Source: an uncultured Mucilaginibacter sp. (GTDB lineage: Bacteria; Bacteroidota; Bacteroidia; Sphingobacteriales; Sphingobacteriaceae). Taken from it: DNA of 23,854 nt. Made by a program: the position numbers and the translations under genes. Shown one piece after another: positions 9,359 to 16,366 of the stretch. Under the pieces are notes generated by a model. That model made no database searches, had not been told where the DNA came from, and was given only the letters and a program-made list of their open reading frames with translations. Every line of letters begins with the position of its first letter. Position 1 is the first letter of the stretch. The stretch is from the NCBI GenBank assembly GCA_903885865.1, contig CAISKH010000012.1, forward strand, positions 1-23,854. The letters are read 5' to 3'.

Positions 9359-9390
9359 TTTGTTTACCTAACTTACTATTCGTATATTTT
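9359..9390 (+). promoter_or_regulatory. Candidate Bacteroidota-type promoter for the M1 peptidase gene
   Basis: TTTG (9359-9362) is separated by 20 bp from TATATTTT (9383-9390), which matches the Bacteroidota -33 TTTG / -7 TAnnTTTG pattern at all but the last base. Transcription would start near 9397, leaving a short leader of about 28 nt. Confidence 0.4.
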
Positions 9391-9400
9391 TATATTTTTA

Positions 9401-9424
9401 CAGTTAAATTAACAAAATTAACTG
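9401..9424. repeat. Interrupted palindrome touching the start codon
   Basis: CAGTTAA (9401-9407) and its exact complement TTAACTG (9418-9424) are separated by 10 bp, and the second arm ends at the base before the ATG of the peptidase gene. It could be a regulator-binding site or a weak 5' hairpin over the translation start. Confidence 0.35.
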
Positions 9425-11536
9425 ATGAAATTTAACGTTACAGCCCGCTTAGTACTGGCTTTTTGGGCAATTATTGCCACCGCTGAGGCACAAACAACTC
9501 CACCGCAAACAACCCCTAATTCAAACACACCGCCTCCTGTGCGTACCGGCCGAGCTGTTGATGTTCCTGATCCGAACGCACCTGCATCAAAGTATGATTA
9601 TCATGACACGTGGAAACCGTTTTTCTTTACAAAAAACGGGAATGAATACCGTGCCTCTGACGGGGCGCCTGGGCCAAAATACTGGCAAAACCGTGCCGAC
9701 TACCAGTTGGCCGCTAAACTTAACGACGAAACCAACGAAATTACAGGAACAGAGGTATTAACCTATACCAATAACAGCCCCCAAAAATTGGGCTTTATAT
9801 GGATACAGTTAGACCAGAATTTATTCCAGTTAGATTCAAGGGGTAACAAGCAGGTTCCGTTAAACGCCGCAGGCATACCGCAAAGCCGTAACTGGGGCAG
9901 AGGCCAGGTATTTGACGCCGGCTTTAAAATAAAATCAATTAAAATATTAGTAACGCCTAAAGGAAGCAAAACCACTACGGCAACCGACGCCAAATTCATG
10001 GTGAATGATACCCGTATGCAGGTATTTTTGCCTAAAGGTATTGACCCGGTTGGTGGCCAGTTAAAATTGAAGATAGAATATTCCTTTATATCGCCCGATT
10101 ACGGTTCAGACCGTATGGGCATAGTCAATACCGATCAATCTAAAAATGGTAAAATATTCCAGGTGGCGCAATGGTACCCACGGATGTGTGTGTATGATGA
10201 TATAGAAGGTTGGAATACTTTACCTTATACCGGCGAGAGCGAGTTTTACCTGGAGTATGGTGATTTTGATATCAATATTACCGCAGCGGCCAAAGATATT
10301 GTAGTATGCTCTGGCGAGTTATTGAACCCGAAAGATGTATATACACCCGAACAACAAAAAAGATGGGCACAAGCAGCACAAAGCGATAAAACAGTAATGA
10401 TACGTACTGCTGCTGAAGTAACCGACCCGGCATCACGTCCGGCAGGTAAAAAAGAATTAACCTGGCATTTTCAAATACATAACGCCCGCGATGCTTCATG
10501 GGGAGCATCGGCAGCATTTATTATCGACGCAGCAAAATTGAATTTGCCGAGCGGAAAAAAATCAATGGCTATTTCTGCCTACCCGGTTGAAAGTTCTTCA
10601 CAACCCGGCGCCACGGGGTTCAGGGCCCCGCAATGGAGCCGCGCAACCGAAATGATAAAAGCTTCAATTGAATATAACTCTCAAAAATGGTTTGAATTTC
10701 CTTACCCTGCAGCCACAGGCGTTGCCGGCAAAGCTGGCGGTATGGAATATCCAGGAATTGTATTTGTAAGCTTAAACGGAGGCTGGGGCGTGCTTGACCA
10801 TGAATTTGGCCACACCTGGTTCCCGATGATCGTAGGCTCGAATGAGCGTTTATATGGCTGGATGGACGAAGGTTTTAATACTTTTATTAATACGCTTTCA
10901 ACCAAAAACTCATTAAAAGGCGAATTCTATCGCGCGCCAACCCCCACCAGTTTATTATTTAGCTGGAATAGTTTTACCCGCCCAACATTAGAACCAATTT
11001 TGAGTAACCCGGATAACCTGAAGGAAACTAATAACGGTACTTTATTATACAGCAAGCCAAGCGCGGGTTTAGTAATGCTTCGCGAGCAAATATTGGGCCC
11101 TGAACGGTTCGACTTTGCCTTTAAAACCTATATTCAACGCTGGGCCTTTAAGCATCCAACACCTGATGATTTTTTCCGCACTATAGAAAATGCTTCCGGC
11201 GAAAGTCTGCAATGGTTTTGGCGCGGTTGGTTTGAAAACAACTGGCGCCTGGATGTAGCCGTGCGCGGTGTTAAATATGTTGATAATGATCCTGCAAAAG
11301 GGGCGATCATTACTATTGATAACCTGGAGAAAATGGCAATGCCGGTGGTGCTGGAAATAAAAACAGTTAGCGGTAAAACCGATCGTGTGAATTTTACCGC
11401 AGAAATTTGGGAGCGTAACATGAGCTGGTCGTTCAGGTACCCATCTACCGAAGCGGTCGAATCGGTTACCTACAACCCGGATTCTACACTGCCTGATTAT
11501 AATCCGGCAAATAATGTTTGGACAAACAAAAAATAA
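9425..11536 (+). CDS. Secreted M1-family zinc metallopeptidase (aminopeptidase)
   Basis: A 703-residue protein with a signal peptide ending near ATAEAQ (about residue 23), followed by a Pro/Thr/Asn-rich stretch to about residue 45. The N-terminal beta domain follows (NRADYQLAAKLNDETNEITG). The gluzincin active site is clear: HEFGH at residues 459-463 with the third zinc ligand Glu in WMDEG at 482, exactly 18 residues after the second histidine. The exopeptidase motif (GAMEN in classic members) reads GGMEY at 438-442. Tyr542 in LLYSKPSAG is the likely transition-state tyrosine. It would remove N-terminal residues from peptides in the periplasm or outside the cell. It lacks the large C-terminal ERAP-like domain. 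It has its own promoter candidate and a strong terminator, so it is probably a single-gene unit. Confidence 0.92.
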   Translation: MKFNVTARLVLAFWAIIATAEAQTTPPQTTPNSNTPPPVRTGRAVDVPDPNAPASKYDYHDTWKPFFFTKNGNEYRASDGAPGPKYWQNRADYQLAAKLNDETNEITGTEVLTYTNNSPQKLGFIWIQLDQNLFQLDSRGNKQVPLNAAGIPQSRNWGRGQVFDAGFKIKSIKILVTPKGSKTTTATDAKFMVNDTRMQVFLPKGIDPVGGQLKLKIEYSFISPDYGSDRMGIVNTDQSKNGKIFQVAQWYPRMCVYDDIEGWNTLPYTGESEFYLEYGDFDINITAAAKDIVVCSGELLNPKDVYTPEQQKRWAQAAQSDKTVMIRTAAEVTDPASRPAGKKELTWHFQIHNARDASWGASAAFIIDAAKLNLPSGKKSMAISAYPVESSSQPGATGFRAPQWSRATEMIKASIEYNSQKWFEFPYPAATGVAGKAGGMEYPGIVFVSLNGGWGVLDHEFGHTWFPMIVGSNERLYGWMDEGFNTFINTLSTKNSLKGEFYRAPTPTSLLFSWNSFTRPTLEPILSNPDNLKETNNGTLLYSKPSAGLVMLREQILGPERFDFAFKTYIQRWAFKHPTPDDFFRTIENASGESLQWFWRGWFENNWRLDVAVRGVKYVDNDPAKGAIITIDNLEKMAMPVVLEIKTVSGKTDRVNFTAEIWERNMSWSFRYPSTEAVESVTYNPDSTLPDYNPANNVWTNKK

Positions 11537-11547
11537 AATCCAGAAAG

Positions 11548-11580
11548 CAAAAACCCGGTGGCGAGCCGGGTTTTTTGTTT
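11548..11580 (+). terminator. Intrinsic terminator of the M1 peptidase gene
   Basis: The stem AAAACCCGG (11550-11558) pairs with CCGGGTTTT (11566-11574) around a 7-nt loop, extendable by one A-T pair, and runs into a T tract (11571-11576, then GTTT). It begins about 12 bp after the stop codon. This is the clearest rho-independent terminator in the window. Confidence 0.9.
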
Positions 11581-11600
11581 GTAATGTATTTGTTAAATGT

Positions 11601-11631
11601 TTTGCCAGGGTTACTATTGGTATTATAATTG
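11601..11631 (+). promoter_or_regulatory. Candidate Bacteroidota-type promoter for the 11662 gene
   Basis: TTTG (11601-11604), a 19-bp spacer and TATAATTG (11624-11631) match the TTTG / TAnnTTTG pattern with one mismatch. It lies between the terminator at 11548-11580 and the ATG at 11662, the expected place for a new transcription unit. Confidence 0.45.
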
Positions 11632-11661
11632 AGTTATCTTAGCAGAATAACTTGGGTTGCC

Positions 11662-12345
11662 ATGAAACGGTTTTTTATATTTTCCATTGTATTATTAACA
11701 GTTCGTATAGCAAACGCGCAGGAACTATTAAAAGGAAATATAACAGAAGTAGGTACCCATGAAAAACTGACAAATGTTTTCATCCGCGATAATGCTAATA
11801 AGCAAATTACGCTGGCAGGTAAAGACGGGAGTTTTGCCATAAAAACGGAGCCGGGCCACTTGCTTATTTTTGATTCGCCGGGCTATTTAGGTGATACCCT
11901 GTATGTGATAGATATGAAACCTAAAAACATTGAACTAAGGCCGATCAGCATAGCCCTGCGCCAGGTTAATATCAATTCATCCAAAGCAGCGTTTGACCCC
12001 CATGCGGAATACCCGGAAGTATATACAAAGAGTAAAGTTTATGTGCTTTCGCCCAGTACCTGGTTTTCAAAAGAAGGAAAGGACGCGCGCCGGTTAAGAC
12101 GTTTTTTTAATACTGAAGAGCAGGAACGCCATGTAGACGAAGTATTTACCGTAGCTTATGTGGGAAGCATTGTTCCTTTAAAGGGTGTAGAACTGGAAAA
12201 TTTTATGGCGTTATACCGCCCTACGTATGCGTTTATACACAATAATAACGGCCCCTCAATGGCCGCTTATATCAACGATTCTTACAAAAAATATAAGGCG
12301 TTGCCGCCGGATAAGCGCAAATTGGATAACCTCGTCGGCCAATGA
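11662..12345 (+). CDS. Exported protein with CarboxypepD_reg-like domain, unknown function
   Basis: A 227-residue protein starting MKRFFIFSIVLLTVRIANAQ, a normal signal peptide cleaved near ANA. The ATG at 11662 is preferred to an in-frame TTG at 11629, which would put 11 residues before the signal sequence and overlap the promoter candidate. Residues about 22-100 look like the carboxypeptidase-regulatory beta-sandwich found on many Bacteroidota surface proteins (LKGNITEVGTHEKLTNVFIR, KDGSFAIKTEPG, FDSPGYLGDTLYV). The C-terminal half is charged and helical (DARRLRRFFNTEEQERHVDE) with no barrel. I do not recognise a more specific family. It is probably periplasmic. It converges on the lipoprotein gene with a 61-bp gap. 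Confidence 0.75.
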   Translation: MKRFFIFSIVLLTVRIANAQELLKGNITEVGTHEKLTNVFIRDNANKQITLAGKDGSFAIKTEPGHLLIFDSPGYLGDTLYVIDMKPKNIELRPISIALRQVNINSSKAAFDPHAEYPEVYTKSKVYVLSPSTWFSKEGKDARRLRRFFNTEEQERHVDEVFTVAYVGSIVPLKGVELENFMALYRPTYAFIHNNNGPSMAAYINDSYKKYKALPPDKRKLDNLVGQ

Positions 12346-12363
12346 TATTGGCAGGCGCCCGAC
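12334..12363. terminator. Hairpin over the stop codon between convergent genes
   Basis: GCCAAT (12338-12343), loop GAT, ATTGGC (12347-12352) is a perfect inverted repeat that includes the TGA stop of the + strand gene. The flanking GTCG (12334-12337) can pair with CGAC (12360-12363), with an unpaired stretch on one side. No T tract follows in either direction, so a bidirectional terminator is only possible. Confidence 0.25.
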
Positions 12364-12406
12364 AATGCAAATCATCTTTCCAGGTTAATCGGACTATTTT
12401 TCAAGT

Positions 12407-12841
12407 TTAATAATTCGTCAGGTTATAATTATAAAACAGCGTATCGGTTACCAAACTCATTTTCAGCGTTGAAGCGCCATAAGTATAGTTAAATGTGCCG
12501 TTCAAATGTTTTTTTACAGTATTTGGGGTCAGTTTGTTAATTGTGGCGTCAATAAAATTAATGCTCGAAGCATCCCCACTATAGATACCAAAACTGCCGG
12601 CCTGTATTTTACTTGTATCTCCTCCTACTGCAAAATTTCCCGATGCAGCGAGTGATAAAGTGATATTAGCATAAGACGTATCCAATTTGCCTGTTAGCGA
12701 ACTTTGGTGCACAAGCATAAATTGCCCCGCAAAATTTCCCCTGGGCAGATTTACGGGATTAGTTGAACTGTCGGATGATTTGGTACATGCTGCAAATGGC
12801 AGCAAGAATAATAATGGTAAGAAATTAAAACGTTTTTTCAT
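12407..12841 (-). CDS. Small lipoprotein of unknown function
   Basis: A 144-residue protein. Starting at the ATG at 12841 it reads MKKRFNFLPLLFLLPFAAC, a lipoprotein signal with the lipobox cysteine at residue 19, followed by a Ser/Thr/Asp-rich linker. An in-frame TTG at 12874 would add 11 residues and is less likely. The mature part is a row of short beta-like stretches with repeated G-x-F/Y patterns (GNFAGQFMLV, GNFAVGGDTSK, LNGTFNYTYG, DTLFYNYNL), which suggests a small beta-barrel or lipocalin-like fold common in Bacteroidota lipoproteins. The resemblance is to a general pattern, not a named family. Its start lies 127 bp downstream of the leuB stop on the same strand, so it may be its own unit or a distal reader of the operon; no terminator was found between them. 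Confidence 0.7.
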   Translation of the reverse strand: MKKRFNFLPLLFLLPFAACTKSSDSSTNPVNLPRGNFAGQFMLVHQSSLTGKLDTSYANITLSLAASGNFAVGGDTSKIQAGSFGIYSGDASSINFIDATINKLTPNTVKKHLNGTFNYTYGASTLKMSLVTDTLFYNYNLTNY

Positions 12842-12968
12842 GGCTATTATTAATAAATACGATAATTTGTCCAATATGGTATATCGACTCTAAAAATAAT
12901 TTACCAGCAAAAAATGCGCCATTCAATACCCGTTTGCGGTAAAAATTTGTTGCGGCTATTAGAAGGTG

Positions 12969-14027
12969 CTATATATTTATAGCCAGCCAATCGCCTACTT
13001 CGCTCGTTTTGTAGGCTTTGTTTTTTCCGGCCAGGTCCTCGGTTACTATACCTTCTGCTAAGGATTTATTTACAACTGCCCTTATCAGCTCTGCTTCTTC
13101 TTTTAACCCGAAAGCATCTTCAAACATCATAGCGGCCGATAGTACAGTTGCCAATGGGTTGGCAATATCTTTGCCTGCTGCCTGCGGGTAAGAGCCATGA
13201 ATGGGCTCAAATAACGAAGTATGTACCCCTATGGAAGCAGACGGCATCAAACCCATAGAGCCTGAAATTACCGATGCTTCATCCGTTAAAATATCGCCGA
13301 ACAAATTTTCGGTTATCAATACATCATAGGTATTTGGCCACTGCACCAAACGCATGGCAACGGCATCAACAAACTCATAGCTTACGGTAACTTCGGGGAA
13401 ATCTTTTTCCATATCCTGTACGGTTTCGCGCCATAAACGGGAGGTTTCCAGCACGTTCGCTTTATCTACACAGCATAGTTTTTTACTTCGGGCCATCGCC
13501 ATTTCAAACCCTAATTTAGCCAGGCGCTGAACCTCTGCACGGGTATAGGTACAGGTATCGAAAGCGGTATTTCCATCATCTTTCCTGCCTCTTTCGCCAA
13601 AATAAATGCCGCCCGTTAACTCACGGAGAATGATCAGGTCTGTACCTTCAATACGCTCTCTTTTAAGCGGTGAGTTATCAATTAATGAAGGAAAAGTAAA
13701 TGTTGGTCGAACGTTTGCGAATAGCCCCAGTTTTTTACGCATTTTCAGCAATCCTTGTTCGGGGCGAACAGTAGCTTTCGGATCATTATCAAAACGGGGA
13801 TGGCCTATGGCGCCAAATAAAACAGCATCAGCTGCCATGCAAACCTCATGCGTCGAATCGGGGTAGGGTTCGCCCACCGCATCTATGGCACAAGCGCCAG
13901 TTAAGGCAGCTGTCCAGGTAATTGCGTGATTGAATTTTTTTGCTACAGCGTTAGATACTTTAACAGCCTGGTCAATAACCTCCGGGCCTATGCCATCTCC
14001 AGCTAAAAGTGCGATATTTAGTTTCAT
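12969..14027 (-). CDS. leuB: 3-isopropylmalate dehydrogenase
   Basis: A 352-residue NAD-dependent decarboxylating dehydrogenase of the isocitrate/isopropylmalate family. It shows GDGIGPEV near the N-terminus, LLKMRKKLGLFANVRP, RELTGGIYFGERGR, KANVLETSRLWRE, and the metal and substrate region TENLFGDILTDEAS. The cofactor site follows as FEPIHGSYPQAAGKDIANP. Length is normal. It oxidises and decarboxylates 3-isopropylmalate to the leucine precursor 4-methyl-2-oxopentanoate in the cytoplasm. In the citramalate route the same enzyme type handles 3-methylmalate, giving 2-oxobutyrate, which matters because a CimA-like gene lies directly upstream. It is the last gene of the operon. Its 85-bp upstream spacer carries two heptad arrays. 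Confidence 0.96.
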   Translation of the reverse strand: MKLNIALLAGDGIGPEVIDQAVKVSNAVAKKFNHAITWTAALTGACAIDAVGEPYPDSTHEVCMAADAVLFGAIGHPRFDNDPKATVRPEQGLLKMRKKLGLFANVRPTFTFPSLIDNSPLKRERIEGTDLIILRELTGGIYFGERGRKDDGNTAFDTCTYTRAEVQRLAKLGFEMAMARSKKLCCVDKANVLETSRLWRETVQDMEKDFPEVTVSYEFVDAVAMRLVQWPNTYDVLITENLFGDILTDEASVISGSMGLMPSASIGVHTSLFEPIHGSYPQAAGKDIANPLATVLSAAMMFEDAFGLKEEAELIRAVVNKSLAEGIVTEDLAGKNKAYKTSEVGDWLAINI

Positions 14028-14044
14028 TTATTTTGTGGGTGATA

Positions 14045-14072
14045 TTTATAATTTATAGTTTATTTTTTATAT
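14045..14072. repeat. Heptad array, 4 units of TTTATAA-type
   Basis: Four consecutive 7-bp units each begin TTTAT (14045, 14052, 14059, 14066), differing only in the last two bases. The array lies in the leuB leader, 18 bp before the leuB start codon as transcribed. The TTTATAA and TTTATAG units also occur side by side before leuC (17773-17786). Confidence 0.6.
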
Positions 14073-14091
14073 CGATCAGTGGCGGGGCCAA

Positions 14092-14114
14092 CTAATCACT
14101 AATCTCTAATCTCT
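14092..14114. repeat. Heptad array, CTAATCW x3 running into the cimA stop
   Basis: CTAATCA (14092) is followed by two copies of CTAATCT (14099, 14106). The next unit would start at 14113 with CTA, which is the complement of the TAG stop codon of the cimA-like gene. The repeat therefore directly abuts the coding end. Confidence 0.7.
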
Positions 14115-15630
14115 ATATTATATTCAGCATTTTTTGAGTTGCTTTAATAGCGCAAACCGTTTGGTCTGAATCAAGCCCATGGGTTATAAATTTTTTCTTA
14201 TCTGTTTGCCAGGTGATAATAGTTTCACACAAGGCGTCGGAGCTGCTGCCGGGGGCTATCCTTACGGCATAATCGATCAGCTTTGGCAAACACCTGTTTT
14301 TCCTGGTATAAACGTTGGTAAGCGCATTCATAAAGGCATCAAACTGGCCATCGCCCTGCGCGTTCTCTTCAAACTTTTCACCATCAATACGCACAGAAAT
14401 GGTTGCCGAAGGGCGCAGCCCCATAGAATTCATTAACACATACGATTCTACTATAACTTTTTCTCCATAAAGGCTGCTATCCAAAACGTCGGAAATAATA
14501 TAAGGCAGATCTTCTTTAGTTACGGTTTCTTTCCTGTCGCCTAATTCAATAATGCGCTGGGTAACTTTCTTTAAGTCGGCATCATTTAACTTTAAGCCCA
14601 ATTCCTGCAGATTTTTTTCGATGTTTGCCTTGCCGGATGTTTTACCGAGGGCATACTCACGTTTTCTTCCGAATCGTTCAGGGAGCAAATCGTTAAAATA
14701 CAGATTGTTTTTATTGTCGCCATCGGCATGTATGCCTGCGGTTTGCGTAAATACATTCTCGCCAACGATGGGCTTATTTGATGGAATTCTAACGCCCGAA
14801 AAGGTTTCAACCAGCTTACTTACCGAATAGATGGAGGATTCTTTAAGGCGCAATTCAACCTCGGGTGCAAAATCATGAATTACGGCAATAGCGCTGGCCA
14901 TTGCGGCATTTCCTGCCCGCTCGCCCATGCCATTTACGGTTAAATGCAAACCATTTATTCCGGCTTTAACAGCCTCCAAAACATTGGCAGTACCCAGGTC
15001 ATAATCATTATGCGCATGAAAATCAAAATGAATAGCCGGGTATTTTGCTTTTATTGTTGTTATAAATTTAAAGGTTTCCTCAGGTGTTAAAACCCCAAGT
15101 GTATCGGGCAGCATTATCCTTTTTACAGGTTGTGTAACCAGGAAATCTAAATATTGAAAAACATAATCAGGCGAATTGCGCATACCATTGCTCCAATCTT
15201 CCAGGTACACATTGCTAGCTATGCCTTTACTTCTAGCCAGTTCAATAACCTGCTGTATCTCTGAAAAATGCTGTTCAGGTGTTTTTTTAAGCTGATGCGT
15301 TAAATGTTTTAATGAGCCTTTGGTTAAGAGGTTCTGAACCTTAACGCCCGATTTTACCATCCAGTCGATGGAAACGCCGTTATCAACAAAGGATAACACT
15401 TCTATACGGTCTGCATATCCATTAATTTCTGCCCAACTTAAAATAGTTTTAACAGCCTGAAATTCTCCCTCAGAAACGCGGGCGGATGCGATCTCAACCC
15501 TGTCAACGTTAAGTTCTTCCAATAACAATTGGGTTATGGTTAGTTTTTCTGAGATGGAAAAAGATACGCCCGATGTTTGTTCCCCATCGCGAAGCGTAGT
15601 GTCCATTATCTCTATTTTTCTTCGTTCCAT
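14113..15630 (-). CDS. cimA: Citramalate synthase-like enzyme (LeuA family with C-terminal regulatory domain)
   Basis: A 505-residue HMGL-like acyltransferase (MERRKIEIMDTTLRDGEQTS). The ATG at 15630 is chosen over an in-frame GTG at 15663 because the family begins here. Catalytic features are Arg14 and Asp15 in LRDGE, and the HAH metal ligands at 205 and 207. Compared with my recollection of Leptospira interrogans CimA, numbering is offset by a constant 2 with no gap up to the HAH motif. The pyruvate-pocket residues recalled as Leu81, Leu104 and Tyr144 are matched by Leu79, Leu102 and Tyr142, and Glu146 by Glu144. The C-terminal LeuA_dimer regulatory domain (about 370-505) retains GDGQFDAFMNAL and PKLIDYAVRI. 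Likely reaction: acetyl-CoA plus pyruvate to (R)-citramalate, feeding isoleucine through LeuCD and LeuB. A second isopropylmalate synthase is the alternative. Confidence 0.8.
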   Translation of the reverse strand: MERRKIEIMDTTLRDGEQTSGVSFSISEKLTITQLLLEELNVDRVEIASARVSEGEFQAVKTILSWAEINGYADRIEVLSFVDNGVSIDWMVKSGVKVQNLLTKGSLKHLTHQLKKTPEQHFSEIQQVIELARSKGIASNVYLEDWSNGMRNSPDYVFQYLDFLVTQPVKRIMLPDTLGVLTPEETFKFITTIKAKYPAIHFDFHAHNDYDLGTANVLEAVKAGINGLHLTVNGMGERAGNAAMASAIAVIHDFAPEVELRLKESSIYSVSKLVETFSGVRIPSNKPIVGENVFTQTAGIHADGDNKNNLYFNDLLPERFGRKREYALGKTSGKANIEKNLQELGLKLNDADLKKVTQRIIELGDRKETVTKEDLPYIISDVLDSSLYGEKVIVESYVLMNSMGLRPSATISVRIDGEKFEENAQGDGQFDAFMNALTNVYTRKNRCLPKLIDYAVRIAPGSSSDALCETIITWQTDKKKFITHGLDSDQTVCAIKATQKMLNII

Positions 15631-15680
15631 TATCTTGCAGGTTGGCTGGTTATGCGGCAACACTATTATCGGTTTATATA

Positions 15681-16277
15681 TTAAAGGGGCAGGTTCGCTG
15701 CAAACTCCTCAATTTCCGGTTTAATACTTTGCAGGTAATCAATATCGTCAAAGCCATTAATCATATTATCCTTTTTGTAAGGGCTGATCTCAAAGGTTTC
15801 TTTCTCGCCCGTTGATAGCAATGTGATTGTTTGCGCCGGCAAGTCTACCTCCAGTTCTGTTTTGGGGTCAGCATGAATTGAGGCAAATACCTTTTCGGCG
15901 AATTTTTGGCTAACCTGTACGGGCAATACGCCAATGTTTAAACAATTGTTCCTGAAAATATCAGCAAAAAAGCTGGATACAACGCACCGGAAACCATAAT
16001 CATAAATAGCCCACGCGGCATGTTCCCTGGATGAACCGGAACCAAAATTTTTACCACCCACTAATATTTTACCGCTGTAAATAGCGTTGTTCAAAACAAA
16101 GTCTTTTTTGGGTGTATTATCCGGGTTATATCTCCAGTCGCGGAAAAGATTATCGCCAAAACCAACGCGTTCTGTCGCCTTTAAAAAGCGGGCAGGGATG
16201 ATCTGGTCGGTATCTATATTTTCTATCGGAAGCGGAACCGCTGTGCTTGTTAGTATGTTAAATTTATCGTAAGCCAT
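15681..16277 (-). CDS. leuD: 3-isopropylmalate dehydratase small subunit
   Basis: A 198-residue swivelling-domain subunit of the aconitase family, normal length. It has IDTDQIIPARFLKATER near the N-terminus, the conserved GKNFGSGSSREHAAWAI segment, and FFADIFRNNCLNIGVLPV. With LeuC it isomerises 2-isopropylmalate to 3-isopropylmalate, and in the citramalate route it interconverts citramalate and 3-methylmalate through citraconate. It lies between leuC (85-bp spacer filled with heptad repeats) and the cimA-like gene (50-bp spacer). Confidence 0.96.
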   Translation of the reverse strand: MAYDKFNILTSTAVPLPIENIDTDQIIPARFLKATERVGFGDNLFRDWRYNPDNTPKKDFVLNNAIYSGKILVGGKNFGSGSSREHAAWAIYDYGFRCVVSSFFADIFRNNCLNIGVLPVQVSQKFAEKVFASIHADPKTELEVDLPAQTITLLSTGEKETFEISPYKKDNMINGFDDIDYLQSIKPEIEEFAANLPL

Positions 16278-16287
16278 GTTTTTTATT

Positions 16288-16366
16288 GTTCATGGTTCAT
16301 GGATGATGGTTCATGGTGCTGATATGATAGGCTATGAACTATGATCTATGAACTATTATCTATTAA
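16288..16366. repeat. Inverted pair of heptad arrays between leuC and leuD
   Basis: The leuD-side arm (16288-16315) consists of four 7-bp units of GTTCATG, one of them degenerate. The leuC-side arm (16332-16366) consists of five units of CTATGAA or close variants (16332, 16339, 16346, 16353, 16360). GTTCAT and ATGAAC are complementary, so the two arms can pair imperfectly. The last unit contains the complement of the leuC TAA stop (16363-16365), and the other arm begins 11 bp from the leuD start codon. A central stretch of about 16 bp separates the arms. Confidence 0.75.

Noticed and set aside
11629..11661. TTG start for the small exported protein
   Set aside because: It would overlap the promoter candidate and place 11 residues in front of a clear signal peptide at 11662.
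12842..12874. TTG start for the small lipoprotein
   Set aside because: The lipoprotein signal is of normal length only from the ATG at 12841.
12842..12968. Operon terminator after leuB or promoter of the lipoprotein gene
   Set aside because: No GC-rich hairpin with T tract and no TTTG / TAnnTTTG pair at proper spacing was found; TTGCGG occurs as a direct, not inverted, repeat.
15631..15663. GTG start for the CimA-like gene
   Set aside because: Family members begin just before the DTTLRDGEQ motif; the extra residues resemble nothing and lie in the leuD-cimA spacer.
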